Origin: Salvelinus alpinus
Taxonomy: Eukaryota > Chordata > Actinopteri > Salmoniformes > Salmonidae
Direction: 5' to 3'
NCBI RefSeq assembly: GCF_045679555.1
Contig: NC_092096.1
Coordinates: 20,622,688-20,686,687, forward strand
Length of the DNA stretch: 64,000 bases
Positions 38,841-49,600 of the stretch are shown piece by piece. The notes under the pieces were generated by a model. The model did no database searches, was not told where the DNA came from, and saw nothing but the letters and a program-made list of their open reading frames with translations. Every line of letters starts with the position of its first letter. Within the stretch, counting starts at the first letter, position 1. A program made the position numbers and the translations under genes.

Positions 38841-39709
38841 ACCTGCCTATATAAATATATAAAAAAACAAATCTTCCATCTGATCTACCTGATCCTATAG
38901 CAGTACAATAAAACAGCAATCTGTGCCCTTGCTCACCCGACCTGTGTTGATTGACAGTTTGCTGGTCTAATGAGAGTGCTGAGTGTGTGTGTTTCATTAG
39001 CCAATCTGTAATGTTTTTTTGTTGTTGCAAGGGCCATGCCATGGTTACTGTGTCTGGCTGTGTGTATGTAGGAGAGTTAAAATGGCTATTCCATCAAACT
39101 TTAAATTATTAGAAAAGTACACAATGCAGAACAGAATATTCAGGTTGGTCAGTGGCTCAAAGACCTCTCTGATGAGCATAGGCTACCCGTCCTGTTGGGG
39201 GAGGACGCAAAGATCTGTCGGTTGGCAGCGCACTACATTGGTGCCTGCCATAAAATGAGGGACAGTGTCTGACAGACCAACCAACCTGCACATGTCCTCT
39301 ATGCTTATTGTTATTGTTCAATGTATGGTTATTTTGACCCTTGGTTATTGTTGCTACTGTTGTCCCGTTGACAATTTTGAATCTTATTATTTTAATATTG
39401 TAAATATCCAAAGTAAGCTTTGGCAATATGTACATTGTTACATCATGCCAATAAAGCAAATTGAATTGAAAGGTATGTGTTGCAGACTACTCCGGTGTAG
39501 AAGTCCATAACGTTAAATAAATAAAGCATCCCAAGGTTAATGCCATAGATATTGTTATTTTACATTTACATTTAAGTCATTTAGCAGACGCTCTTATCCA
39601 GAGCGACTTACAAATTGGTGCATTCACCTTATGATATCCAGTGGAACAACCACTTTACAATAGTGCATCTAACTCTTTTAAGGGGGGTGGTTAGAAGGAT
39701 TACTTTATC

Positions 39710-42036
39710 CTATCCTAGGTATTCCTTAAAGAGGTGGGGTTTCAGGTGTCTCCGGAAGGTGGTGATTGACTCCGCTGACCTGGCGTCGTGAGGGAGTTTG
39801 TTCCACCATTGGGGTGCCAGAGCTGCGAACAGTTTTGACTGGGCTGAGCGGGAACTGTACTTCCTCAGAGGTAGGGAGGCGAGCAGGCCAGAGGTGGATG
39901 AACGCAGTGCCCTTGTTTGGGTGTAGGGCCTGATCAGAGCCTGAAGGTACGGAGGTGCCGTTCCCCTCACAGCTCCGTAGGCAAGCACCATGGTCTTGTA
40001 GCGGATGCGAGCTTCAACTGGAAGCCAGTGGAGAGAGCGGAGGAGCGGGGTGACGTGAGAGAACTTGGGAAGGTTGAACACCAGACGGGCTGCGGCGTTC
40101 TGGATGAGTTGTAGGGGTTTAATGGCACAGGCAGGGAGCCCAGCCAACAGCGAGTTGCAGTAATCCAGACGGGAGATGACAAGTGCCTGGATTAGGACCT
40201 GCGCCGCTTCCTGTGTGAGGCAGGGTCGTACTCTGCGAATGTTGTAGAGCATGAACCTACAGGAACGGGTCACCGCCTTGATGTTAGTTGAGAACGACAG
40301 GGTGTTGTCCAGGATCACGCCAAGGTTCTTAGCACTCTGGGAGGAGGACACAATGGAGTTGTCAACCGTGATGGCGAGATCATGGAACGGGCAGTCCTTT
40401 CCCGGGAGGAAGAGCAGCTCCGTCTTGCCGAGGTTCAGCTTGAGGTGGTGATCCGTCATCCACACTGATATGTCTGCCAGACATGCAGAGATGCGATTCG
40501 CCACCTGGTTATCAGAGGGGGGAAAGGAGAAGATTAATTGTGTGTCGTCTGCATAGCAATGATAGGAGAGACCATGTGAGGATATGACAGAGCCAAGTGA
40601 CTTGGTGTATAGCGAGAATAGGAGAGGGCCTAGAACAGAGCCCTGGGGGACACCAGTGGTGAGAGCACGTGGTGCGGAGACAGATTCTCGCCACGCCACC
40701 TGGTAGGAGCGACCTGTCAGGTAGGACGCAATCCAAGCGTGGGCCGCGCCGGAGATGCCCAACTCGGAGAGGGTGGAGAGGAGGATCTGATGGTTCACAG
40801 TATCAAAGGCAGCCGATAGGTCTAGAAGGATGAGAGCAGAGGAGAGAGAGTTAGCTTTAGCAGTGCGGAGCGCCTCCGTGACACAGAGAAGAGCAGTCTC
40901 AGTTGAATGACTAGTCTTGAAACCTGACTTATTTGGATCAAGAAGGTCATTCTGAGAGAGATAGCAGGAGAGCTGGCCAAGGGCGGCACGTTCAAGAGTT
41001 TGAGAGAAAAGAAAGAAGGGATACTGGTCTGTAGTTGTTGACATCGGAGGGATCGAGTGTAGGTTTTTTCAGAAGGGGTGCAACTCTCGCTCTCTTGAAG
41101 ACGGAAGGGACGTAGCCAGCGGTCAAGGATGAGTTGATGAGCGAGGTGAGGTAAGGGAGAAGGTCTCCGGAAATGGTCTGGAGAAGAGAGGAGGGGATAG
41201 GGTCAAGCGGGCAGGTTGTTGGGCGGCCAGCCGTCACAAGACGCGAGATTTCATCTGGAGAGAGAGGGGAGAAAGAGGTCAAAGCACAGGGTAGGGCAGT
41301 GTGAGCAGAACCAGCGGTGTCGTTTGACTTAGCAAACGAGGATCGGATGTCGACCTTCTTTTCAAAATGGTTGACGAAGTCATCCGCAGAGAGGGAGGAG
41401 GGGGGGGGAAGGAGGATTCAGGAGGGAGGAGAAGGTGGCAAAGAGCTTCCTAGGGTTAGAGGCAGATGCTTGGAATTTAGAGTGGTAGAAAGTGGCTTTA
41501 GCAGCAGAGACAGAAGAGGAGAATGTGGAGAGGAGGGAGTGAAAGGATGCCAGGTCCGCAGGGAGGCGAGTTTTCCTCCATTTCCGCTCGGCTGCCGGGA
41601 GCCCTGTTCTGTGAGCTCGCAATGAGTCGTCGAGCCACGGAGCAGGAGGGGAGGACCGAGCCGGCCTGGAGGAAAGAGGACATAGAGAGTCAAAGGATGC
41701 AGAAAGGGAGGAGAGGAGGGTTGAGGAGGCAGAATCAGGAGATAGGTTGGAGAAGGTTTGAGCAGAATGAAGAGATGATAGGATGGAAGAGGAGAGAGAG
41801 CGAAGGTTGGGACGGCGCGATACCATCCGAGTAGGGGCAGTGTGGAAAGTGTTGGATGAGAGCGAGAGGGAAAAGGATACAAGGTAGTGGTCGGAGACTT
41901 GGAGGGGAGTTGCAATGAGATTAGTGGAAGAAAAGCATCTAGTAAAGATGAGGTCAAGCGTATTGCCTGACTTGTGAGTAGGGGGGGAAGGTGAGAGGGT
42001 GAGGTCAAAAGAGGAGAGGAGTGGAAAGAAGGAGGC
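39710..42036 (-). pseudogene. L2 ORF2: endonuclease C-part and reverse transcriptase, frameshifted
   Basis: Endonuclease C-part 42,036-41,380 ends in VSDHYLVSF. The linker and RT start at 41,282-40,992 (PTTCPLDPIPSSLL, RVAPLLKKPTLDPSDVNNYR). A frame change near 41,035 leads into 41,011-39,710: FDTVNHQILL (Asp of motif A), [21 protein letters not shown] catalytic box, then thumb and C-terminal LHWLPVEARIRYK. A 3' UTR of about 150 bases follows. Apart from two or three frame changes it is complete at its 3' side. Confidence 0.9.
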
Positions 42037-42042
42037 AGAGAG

Positions 42043-42445
42043 AGAGAGATTAAAGTAGATGTCACACGTCAAAATTTTGATTGATGACCCTATGTCCTGC
42101 TGACGTGTGCATGCCCATATTTGGGTTTCCTGTCCGGACCCCCCTGTTGGTTTGAGGGGGGCTTGGTTTATGCCCCTATGAATGGACCTCCTGTTCTCAC
42201 GGCTTAGAGTGTGTAAAAGAGTTTTAAGCAGTTTTTGAATTTGTCATGCTGTTTGATGTCAAGGGTCCTGTTTGGGAGGGGTTGGGTTGGGGGTGTGTGT
42301 GCTGAACATTTCAAAGAGTAAGGCCTATTTTATAGCTTATAGCCCTCCGGGGTTGTTGTCTAGGAAACACGAATGTCAGGGGGGTATTGGGCATTGCAGC
42401 AGCCTTATAAAGCGCCTGAACAATCCCGGTTTAAGACTGTACATG
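42043..42445 (+). repeat. Polinton left terminal inverted repeat
   Basis: Pairs with 59,545-59,911 inverted. It contains a promoter region (TATA at 42,405). Relative to the right copy it has about 38 extra bases at 42,353-42,390 just upstream of the TATA region. Confidence 0.92.
42405..42412 (+). promoter_or_regulatory. TATA box of left terminal gene
   Basis: TTATAAAG within GCAGCAGCCTTATAAAGC, 59 bases before the ATG at 42,471. The same motif in the right TIR faces the right terminal gene. Confidence 0.7.
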
Positions 42446-42470
42446 ATAACCCCCTGAATATTAAACAAAA

Positions 42471-42956
42471 ATGCCCCCTATGCCAATTTTAGGGATGTTA
42501 TGCTCGGCTTGTCATGAACCCAGTGACCAAAGCCTTGAAGAAGTTCTGTGTGAAGCTCCAGAATGTTTTAAAGGATTTTTGGGTACGAGTGATGGCCATA
42601 TTTCTTACATATTCCACCAGGAGGATTCTACGGTAAAGATATTCACAGACAGTGCACCCAAACCCCTTTATCAGGCAAAACCTGGGATTTTTTCTCCTGC
42701 TCTGGGGAGGAGAGAATGGCTAAAGATCAGGCTGGCGCTCTGTAAAATTGAACAGGCTCTGAGTGGTACACATGTGCCCGGCTATGCGTTGGAAGAACAG
42801 GTCTTCGGGGGCAGGGATCTGAAGGCTCTAAGAATCGCTTCAATGGACTATACCCCTAACAACAAAGTGACAATTTTAGCATGTGAAGTTTATGATGGTG
42901 CTAATGCTACAAAGTCTGTCAATTCTCCTGTATCTTCCAGAGCCTTTTATCTGTAA
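42471..42956 (+). CDS. Polinton left-terminal gene, unknown protein (161 aa)
   Basis: It starts at the first sizeable ATG after the TIR TATA box, with a short 5' leader, and an AATAAA (43,024) follows the stop. The protein has an N-terminal C-x2-C...C-x4-C arrangement (MLCSACHEP, VLCEAPECFKGF) that might bind zinc, and a central IKIRLALCKIEQAL-like helix region (seen as LKIRLALCKIEQAL). No signal peptide or membrane segment is seen. I do not recognise a family. Position and promoter sharing with the right-terminal gene suggest an early or accessory host-interaction gene; that is inference only. Confidence 0.65.
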   Translation: MPPMPILGMLCSACHEPSDQSLEEVLCEAPECFKGFLGTSDGHISYIFHQEDSTVKIFTDSAPKPLYQAKPGIFSPALGRREWLKIRLALCKIEQALSGTHVPGYALEEQVFGGRDLKALRIASMDYTPNNKVTILACEVYDGANATKSVNSPVSSRAFYL

Positions 42957-43023
42957 GAAAGGCCGCGTAAAAGACCTTAATTATGAACGGTTATAAAATG
43001 TATGTACTAAATATTTTGAATGA

Positions 43024-43029
43024 AATAAA
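43024..43029 (+). terminator. poly(A) signal of left-terminal gene
   Basis: AATAAA, 67 bases after the stop codon of the gene at 42,471. Confidence 0.6.
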
Positions 43030-43708
43030 AGATGGTTTTAAAAGCAGAATCTCACCATGTCCTGAACTCGCTAGTTTGTTCACTCTTAGCTCAGTCTGTC
43101 CCTGAGAAAAAAAACTTCCGGAAAAAGCCATGTGCGAGCGTGTGCAGGAGTGTATGTGTGTTTCAAAACAAAGAAAAACGGTGGGGGTGTGTGTTCAAAA
43201 AAACCATGCGTCAGCGCTCAAGGCTCTCTCTCTCTATCTCTCTCTCTCTAGTCTTTGTCTTACGGCCACTTACGAATCATTAACAGCATTTCAAAACATA
43301 ATTTATGTTTTAGGGTCTAAAACAGAGTCTGTAGGGTTTAAAAAGTCAATCAGTCCCTCGTTGTCTAGAACTCCCAACCCCAAGGGGCTTGAAACGTACA
43401 GAGGTGGTCTATTTCCCGGTTAGTTTGTAGAATAGCCTAGGGGGTAATAAGGTTTAGCCACACCAAGCCCTTTGTTTGAACCAAATAACTTAGGAGTTAA
43501 ATATAGCTGGGGTCTAGTCCTAAAAAAAACATCAACCCAATGCTCTGTAAAATCGTTCAGTCCTTTCTCTCTAGTTAGGGTTACAAACTCTATTGACAAC
43601 CGCTACCCTGTTAGACTCGTTTTAGTTCAGATGCAAACAGACCCTACAGAAACCCCAAGAATCGTTATCGGACTGACCCGTTAAAATAGCATCTTGGAAA
43701 ACAGCCTA
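43030..43708 (+). other. region with pyrimidine tracts, possible splice acceptors
   Basis: CTCTCTCTCTATCTCTCTCT ending in CTAG (to ~43,251) and TCCTTTCTCTCTAG (~43,576) look like 3' splice sites. After the second, an open stretch (VRVTNSIDNRYPVRLVLV) ends in TAA at 43,682-43,684. It could be a last exon of another spliced transcript or a 5' untranslated exon of the gene at 43,709. No ATG-initiated gene is supported. Confidence 0.3.
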
Positions 43709-45013
43709 ATGGATCTTTCTGAAGGTGAGTTCTTGAAATATACATATATATAGATTTATATAGGATGTATATTAGATTTGTCTGTTGTGTGGAATTGTTT
43801 GAACTTTATGTATGTTATAGCGATATTAAACATGCATTAGGGCCTGTATTCTTAACGTATAACATGTCAATATTATATAAAGGGATTAGAGCTTTAATAT
43901 TGTCGAATGTTTTATAGATTCTGAAGCATTCACGCAGATACTCCGAGGTATAACTGAGCTCGAACCGGCCTTTGGTTCTCCGGAACAACTTGCGTGCATC
44001 CCAACGCCGTCCCATTATTGTAGACGTGAGTCCAAGAATTCCATACATAACCATATTTATACCTTAAAAAACAAAAAGTGTAGGCATCTTATATTAAAAG
44101 CTATTTTTATGTGTTTACAGCGGACATTCAGCCTAGAAGGATAACTGACGCCATATGGAATCTGAACGGTTTCCGCGGAGCAGAGGCCTCTGAGTCAATT
44201 CTACCATTCACCCCGGATGTTTTATTAAACACATCGCTAACAGAGGATTTAAACAGCAGGTCAAATCCCCCGGGACCGGCCTACGTCTCGAAAAACCAAC
44301 GTACAATTAGGGCGCAGCTCCACAGTTCAGAATCCACCCCTCCAGAACAATTCTACTGGGCCGGGATTCACGAGACATCGCTCGAAGGACCCGGTATGAA
44401 TATATATATATATATTATTATTTATATCTATATTTTAATATTTATACATTTTTATGCATGAATATGTTAAAACAAGGACGAATATTGTTTTTTTTCAGGC
44501 TCACCAGCTACCGAACCGGCCGATGCTGTAATACAGGTTGACCAAAGACAACTTCCCATGGTTTCAGAGCTTCTTCAGAACAGCCCTCGTCAAAAAAGCC
44601 GAGGTATTTAATTAATGTAATGTTAATATATAGGATTATATATGAAATGTATTTGATCTTTTTTTTTTAATCTAACATATTTTTTGTTTAATAACCTATT
44701 TTTTGTATGTATTATTTTTATTTCAGACTCCTCCCCGGCGTATAAAGACATCGAACAAACATCGGAGGATGCCCAGACAAACATCGCAGAGGATTTCAGC
44801 GCCCAGACACCAGTCAATAAAACAGCGAAACCGGATGATTTCAAAGTGTTAAATGACATTTCTGAGGTAGACGATTTGATGTTCTGTGAAGCGGCCAACC
44901 TTCTTGAATCGGCCAATTCTGGGGGGGAAACAGCTGATTCTGAAATAGACCAAGCGAGGTTTTTCAAGGCTTTTACTCAGGGTTTAAGATCACGAAAGGT
45001 TTTAACCTCTTGA
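43709..45013 (+). CDS. five-exon spliced Polinton gene, unknown acidic protein, C-terminus cut by a MITE
   Basis: Exons 43709-43724, 43918-44025, 44121-44393, 44499-44603, 44727-45013. Every intron (193, 95, 105, 123 nt) is GT...AG with a pyrimidine-rich acceptor and every one is phase 1, so each internal exon is a multiple of three (108, 273, 105 nt). The spliced frame is 789 nt, 262 aa. No exon alone starts and ends a sensible frame, and the joins give no stop, which argues strongly for real splicing. The product is Ser/Glu/Asp-rich (SEVDDLMFCEAANLLESAN, TSEDAQTNIAEDF) with no recognised domain; a nuclear or regulatory role is a guess. The last codons and the stop come from the TTAA MITE; the original 3' coding end lies at 46,436. 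It sits upstream of PolB, where accessory or early genes occur in related elements. Confidence 0.75.
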
Positions 45014-46436
45014 GAATACAGGGGGTGCTATTTTCGCATTAGCATAATTTGCTCTACAGATTAAACTGCCTCTTATTCAATTATTGCTCTTACTATATGC
45101 ATATGAATCATACCATTGGAAAGAAAACAATCCCTAGTTTCTAAATCCGTTTCAATTTTGTCTCTGAGTGATACAGAAGTCATTCAACAGCACTTTCCAT
45201 GACCAAGAACATAAAATCAAGATGTTTATGCTGGCTTCAAAGCTCTGCCTATATATGGTCGTGCCTCCTATGACCCGAAACACAACTCACTGGCCTTCCT
45301 CTGGGTGTCTAGAGGACGTCAGAGGAAAAATTTCTTGTCTATCTGGGACTGACGTGAAATGAGAGCAAAATCTTTGGCATGACCGACAACTTCCGGTTCT
45401 CTGTTGCATGGAAATTGGAGCTACGTTTGTCTTCTGTTGTGCGGCCATTATTATCTCCGTGTCGAAGTTTGTTTGATACATGTGACCAGATCATCGTAAT
45501 GTATGTTTTTTCAATATAGTTTAATCAGATTATTTGAATTTTTTAGGGAGTTTTTCGGTGTTCCGTTGTTAGATTTTAGTATCGTTTGAGAAATCCGTGC
45601 CACTCGACCGGTACCTGTGCTAAATGGAGTGGGAAAGGAACGACTCTGAACGGAACCAACAACTCATCTTGACAAAGGACACTTTGATCAACATTCTGAT
45701 GTAAGATCAGCCATAGTAAGACCCAATTTACGATGTTATATCATATCTGTTGTGCATGTGATCTTGCCGTGGGCGCCCAGCCGAATCTGCCTGGTATAGC
45801 TATGCTAATTTAGCGCTACATTTTGTTTTCGTTATAAAACATTTAAGAAATCTGAAATATTGTTTGGATTCACCAGATGTTGGGCTTTCAATATCTGTAC
45901 GCTGTGTATTTTTCTGAAATGTTTTAAAATGAGTAATTAGTTATATGACGTTGGTCTCTGTAATTGTTCTGGCTTGGTCGGCACCTTTTCAGATTGCAGC
46001 TGCAATGTAGAACTGTGATTTATACCTGAAAAATGCACATTTAAAAAAAAAAACTATGCTATACCATAAATATGTTATCAGACTGTCATCTTATGAATTT
46101 GTTTCTTGGTTAGTGGCTATATATATTTTTATTTAGTCGAATTAGTGATAGCTACTGACGCAGGGAAAAACTGTTGGGAGTGAAAAAATCCTCTCCTTTG
46201 CTAACGTGGTTAGCTAATAGATTTACATATTGTGTCTTCCCTGTAAAACATTTTAAAAATCTGAAATGGTGGCTTTATTCACAAGACCTGTATCTTTCAT
46301 CTGGTGTCTTGGACTTGTGATTTAATGATATTTAGATGCTACAAGTTACTTGTGACGCTATGCTAGCTATGCTAATCAGTGGGGGGTGGGGGGGGGGGTG
46401 CTACCGGATCAGGGTTGGTGACTCGTGAGAAGTTAA
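45002..46436. mobile_element. TTAA-flanked piggyBac-like MITE inside the Polinton
   Basis: TTAA at 45,002-45,005 and 46,433-46,436. The left end (TTAACCTCTTGAG, then CAGGGGGTGCTATTTTCGC) matches the inverted right end of the 30,529 element; its inverted right end (TTAACTTCTCACGAG) matches the other end. No open frame of note. It hit the last coding exon of the spliced gene. A poly-G tract is at 46,381-46,399. Confidence 0.85.
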
Positions 46437-46558
46437 TGCAAAGACGGATGTGTATTCTACTAGAGCATCAATACAGTCAGGATGTGTCATTCTGGCGTAG
46501 CGAGCTTCCCCGTATGTTAAAAAACAGTAGGGTTAAAACAAGCAAATACCGCCGGTAA
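46436..46558 (+). pseudogene. displaced 3' coding end of the spliced gene
   Basis: Reading across the MITE with a single TTAA, the frame of exon 5 continues here for 40 codons to a TAA at 46,556-46,558. The stretch is basic toward its end (RVKTSKYRR). It lies only 51 bases before the PolB ATG, so the intact gene would have ended just upstream of PolB. Confidence 0.7.
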
Positions 46559-46609
46559 AAAAGAAAACACATGTAAACACCACGAACACACACATCCTTA
46601 ATTAGACAA

Positions 46610-49600
46610 ATGACGCCCCCTATAGACCTAAGCGAGACAATTGAAAACCTCTTAGCCCGGATCCCTACAGAGCTCCAAGATATAATTAACCATATGAATG
46701 ATTCGGGGATAATTGACATAATGACGATAGATGAAAACCTATTATCCCAGATTCCCGCCGAACTCATAGACATTATTACACGTATGAATGAGTCAGGGCC
46801 TTCCGATGAAAACATGTTATCACAGATTCCCGAAACAATCATATCTCTAATTACCCAGATGAACGAGAGCCCTAGGTTTAATTCGGCCCCACATACACCT
46901 CTAAGACAGCCTTTAACACCCTTGTCCGAAGAGTCTGAAACCCAATACGATGTTTTTGAACAGTTGGACAAATGTCTAGCAAATCTGGAGGTGGAAGGTC
47001 TTGAGCTCAGTGTACAGAACGAGAGCCCTAGGTTTAATTCGGCACCACAGACACCTTTAAGCCAGCCTTTAACACCCTTGTCCGAAGAGTCTGAAACCGA
47101 ATACGATGTTTTTGAACAGTTGGACAATTGTCTAGCAAATCTGGAGGGGGAAGGTCTTGATCGCAGTGTACATGTTTTGCGCCGACATAAATTCAACAAT
47201 ATTGAGGTTCGACAGTTTTTCAATTTCGCATGGGGGGGTCAGATTCGGGAATATGCTGTGTTTTACGTAATGCTTATGGACACTTTGAATGAACTGTTAG
47301 ATAGGGTTAGAGATTATAGCGAACCAAGGGATCTCTTACAGTTGGAAATTTGTGGAGACAGTCTACATAGTAATGTATCGCTTATTTTACAGAATGGTGA
47401 AGCAGATCTTGAACAATTTGTTAACCTGCTAGAACGCCTTGTTCAGTCAAATTTAAACGTGCTAGCAGATAGGACCCTCAAACTTGTAGTACAATTAATA
47501 CGTCAACCCCAAGGTGGCGGTGGTCAGAGAAGGAAGCTCGATAGCCTAATGCAGTCCGAAATCATAAGCAATAAAAGGGCCTACCTCATAAACGTGCCCA
47601 ATCCTGGTAATAAGCTATGCTTTGCCATAGGTTTGGCCCACTTACTCAGCCCAGGATGTACTGATCTAGCAGCGTTACAAAAAGCTCAAGAGCTACAAAC
47701 TGCTGTGGGTCTCGGTATACAGGATGCTGTGGCTTTCTCGGACATAGTCAAATTTGAAAACTTTCTGAATATCAAGATTGTGGTTTTGTACCACAGTAGG
47801 GCTAATGACGCTCTCTTGAAGTTCCAAAATATACACGAGCCACATCCTAAGACTATGTACTTTTATGTGCAAAATGAGCATTACTATGCCGTAACTAACA
47901 TCACAGCTTTTTTAGGCGCCCCATATGTCTGTCCCGCCTGTCATACCGGCTACACACGCATGGGGGGGCACTCGTGCCGTTACAACTGTTCAGTATGTCT
48001 GGATAAACATTGCCCTATGCAACCGCTAAACTTGACCCCCTGTGCGGATTGTCACCGCACATGTCGTTCGGCCTACTGTTACGAAAAACACAAAACTGAA
48101 ACATGGCACCCCAAGGCATGTAAATATGTAAGCAGCTGTGACATTAACAAGAAATGTCCAAAATGTCATTGCAATTACAACCTTAAAATAGATAGCCCTA
48201 AACCTCATGTTTGTGGAATTCTACACTGCCCAATCTGTAAAGGGCCTTTGAAAAGCAGAGACGCTGAAGTGGTTCAAGAAGTACCACACGAGTGTTACAT
48301 TCAGCCCTTGGCTGAAGATGAACATACAGAGAAATATGTGTTTTATGATTTTGAGACAAATCAGCAATCAGGGGTTCATTTGCCTATTTTTGTATCCACC
48401 ATGACTTTCAAGGGTGAAAAGTGGTCGGCCGAGGGACCCAATTGTGCACAGCTCTTTCTAAAACATTTTAGAAAACCCCAGTACAGAAACTTCACGTTTA
48501 TAGCGCACAATGCTAGAGCCTATGACTCCTATCTGCTTCTGAACCCTTTGATACAGCAAGGCGTTGCCCCCAGTGTCATAGCTCAAGGTAGTAAAATATT
48601 ATGTTTTGTTGACCCCGCCTTCAAACAGAGATACATTGACAGCTTAAGCTTCTTACCCATGAGATTGGCTCAAATGCCAGAGGCCTTGGGTTTTGAAAAC
48701 TCTGTCAAAGGCTATTTCCCTCACTTCTTCACATCTGAGGAGAATCTACATTATATAGGATCTTATCCATCCCCTGAAATGTACGGGTGTGATCAAATGT
48801 CTCCCAAAGAGCGTGAGAGATTCATGACATGGTACGAGACCGTAAGACATGGCACTTTTGATTTCCATAAAGAGATGGAATCATACTGTGACAATGACGT
48901 TGTTATACTTCGTGAAGGATGCCTCAGATTCAGAGAAGAGGTAATCAAAGATGCGGGCATTGACCCCTGGAGCTGTACAACTATTGCATCAGCGTGCATG
49001 AAAACCTATCGTACACACTATCTAACTCCTGCATCTATAGCTATCCCATCGCCAGACAACTACCGACGCCAATTCAAGGCCTACTCTAGTGGTTCCATTC
49101 AATGGTTGGAGTACTTGGCCCAGGATAAAGATATTTTTATCCAACATGCTTTGAATCGGGGGGAGAAGGCGTTTGGGCCTTACCATGTAGATGGATACAC
49201 ACAGATTGACGGGGTTGAGACAGTGTATGAGTACAACGGTTGTTTCTTCCACGGTTGTAAATTATGCTTTGTCCCCCAGGCCCTGTGTGTCCTAACCCAA
49301 AAGACTTTTGGGGAAATGTACCAAGAGTTTCAAGACAAACTGAATTCTTTAAAGGCTACTTACGGGTTAAAAGTTGTGGTTTTGTGGGAGCACGAATGGA
49401 CAGCCCTCAAAAAGGCGGATCCTAGTGTTAAGGCCTTCCTTACCCAATATGACCCTCCAGAGCCCCTGGAACCGCGACAGGCCTTGTTTGGAGGCAGGAC
49501 CAATGCTTTGACATTGCGTTATGTAGCTCAACCCGACGAGACAATAGGCTATGTAGATTTTACATCCCTATATCCTCATGTAATGAGTTCCTCATTCTAT

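Larger units (their letters stand above)
33547..39558 (+). repeat. tandem segmental duplication, copy 2, left part
   Basis: Repeats 22,927-29,059 in the same order: SINE tail, LINE remnant, spacer, SINE, solo LTR, spacer. It is shorter mainly because the SINE lacks the internal duplication. It stops at ATTGTTAT where the L2 LINE begins; the unit resumes at 60,099. Confidence 0.92.

Noticed and set aside
41317..41834. Plus-strand Gly/Arg-rich frames
   Set aside because: They are antisense to the L2 endonuclease and linker region.
42272..42457. Small gene inside the left TIR
   Set aside because: It is the TIR read through; the right TIR gives the same peptide, and the TATA box lies inside it.
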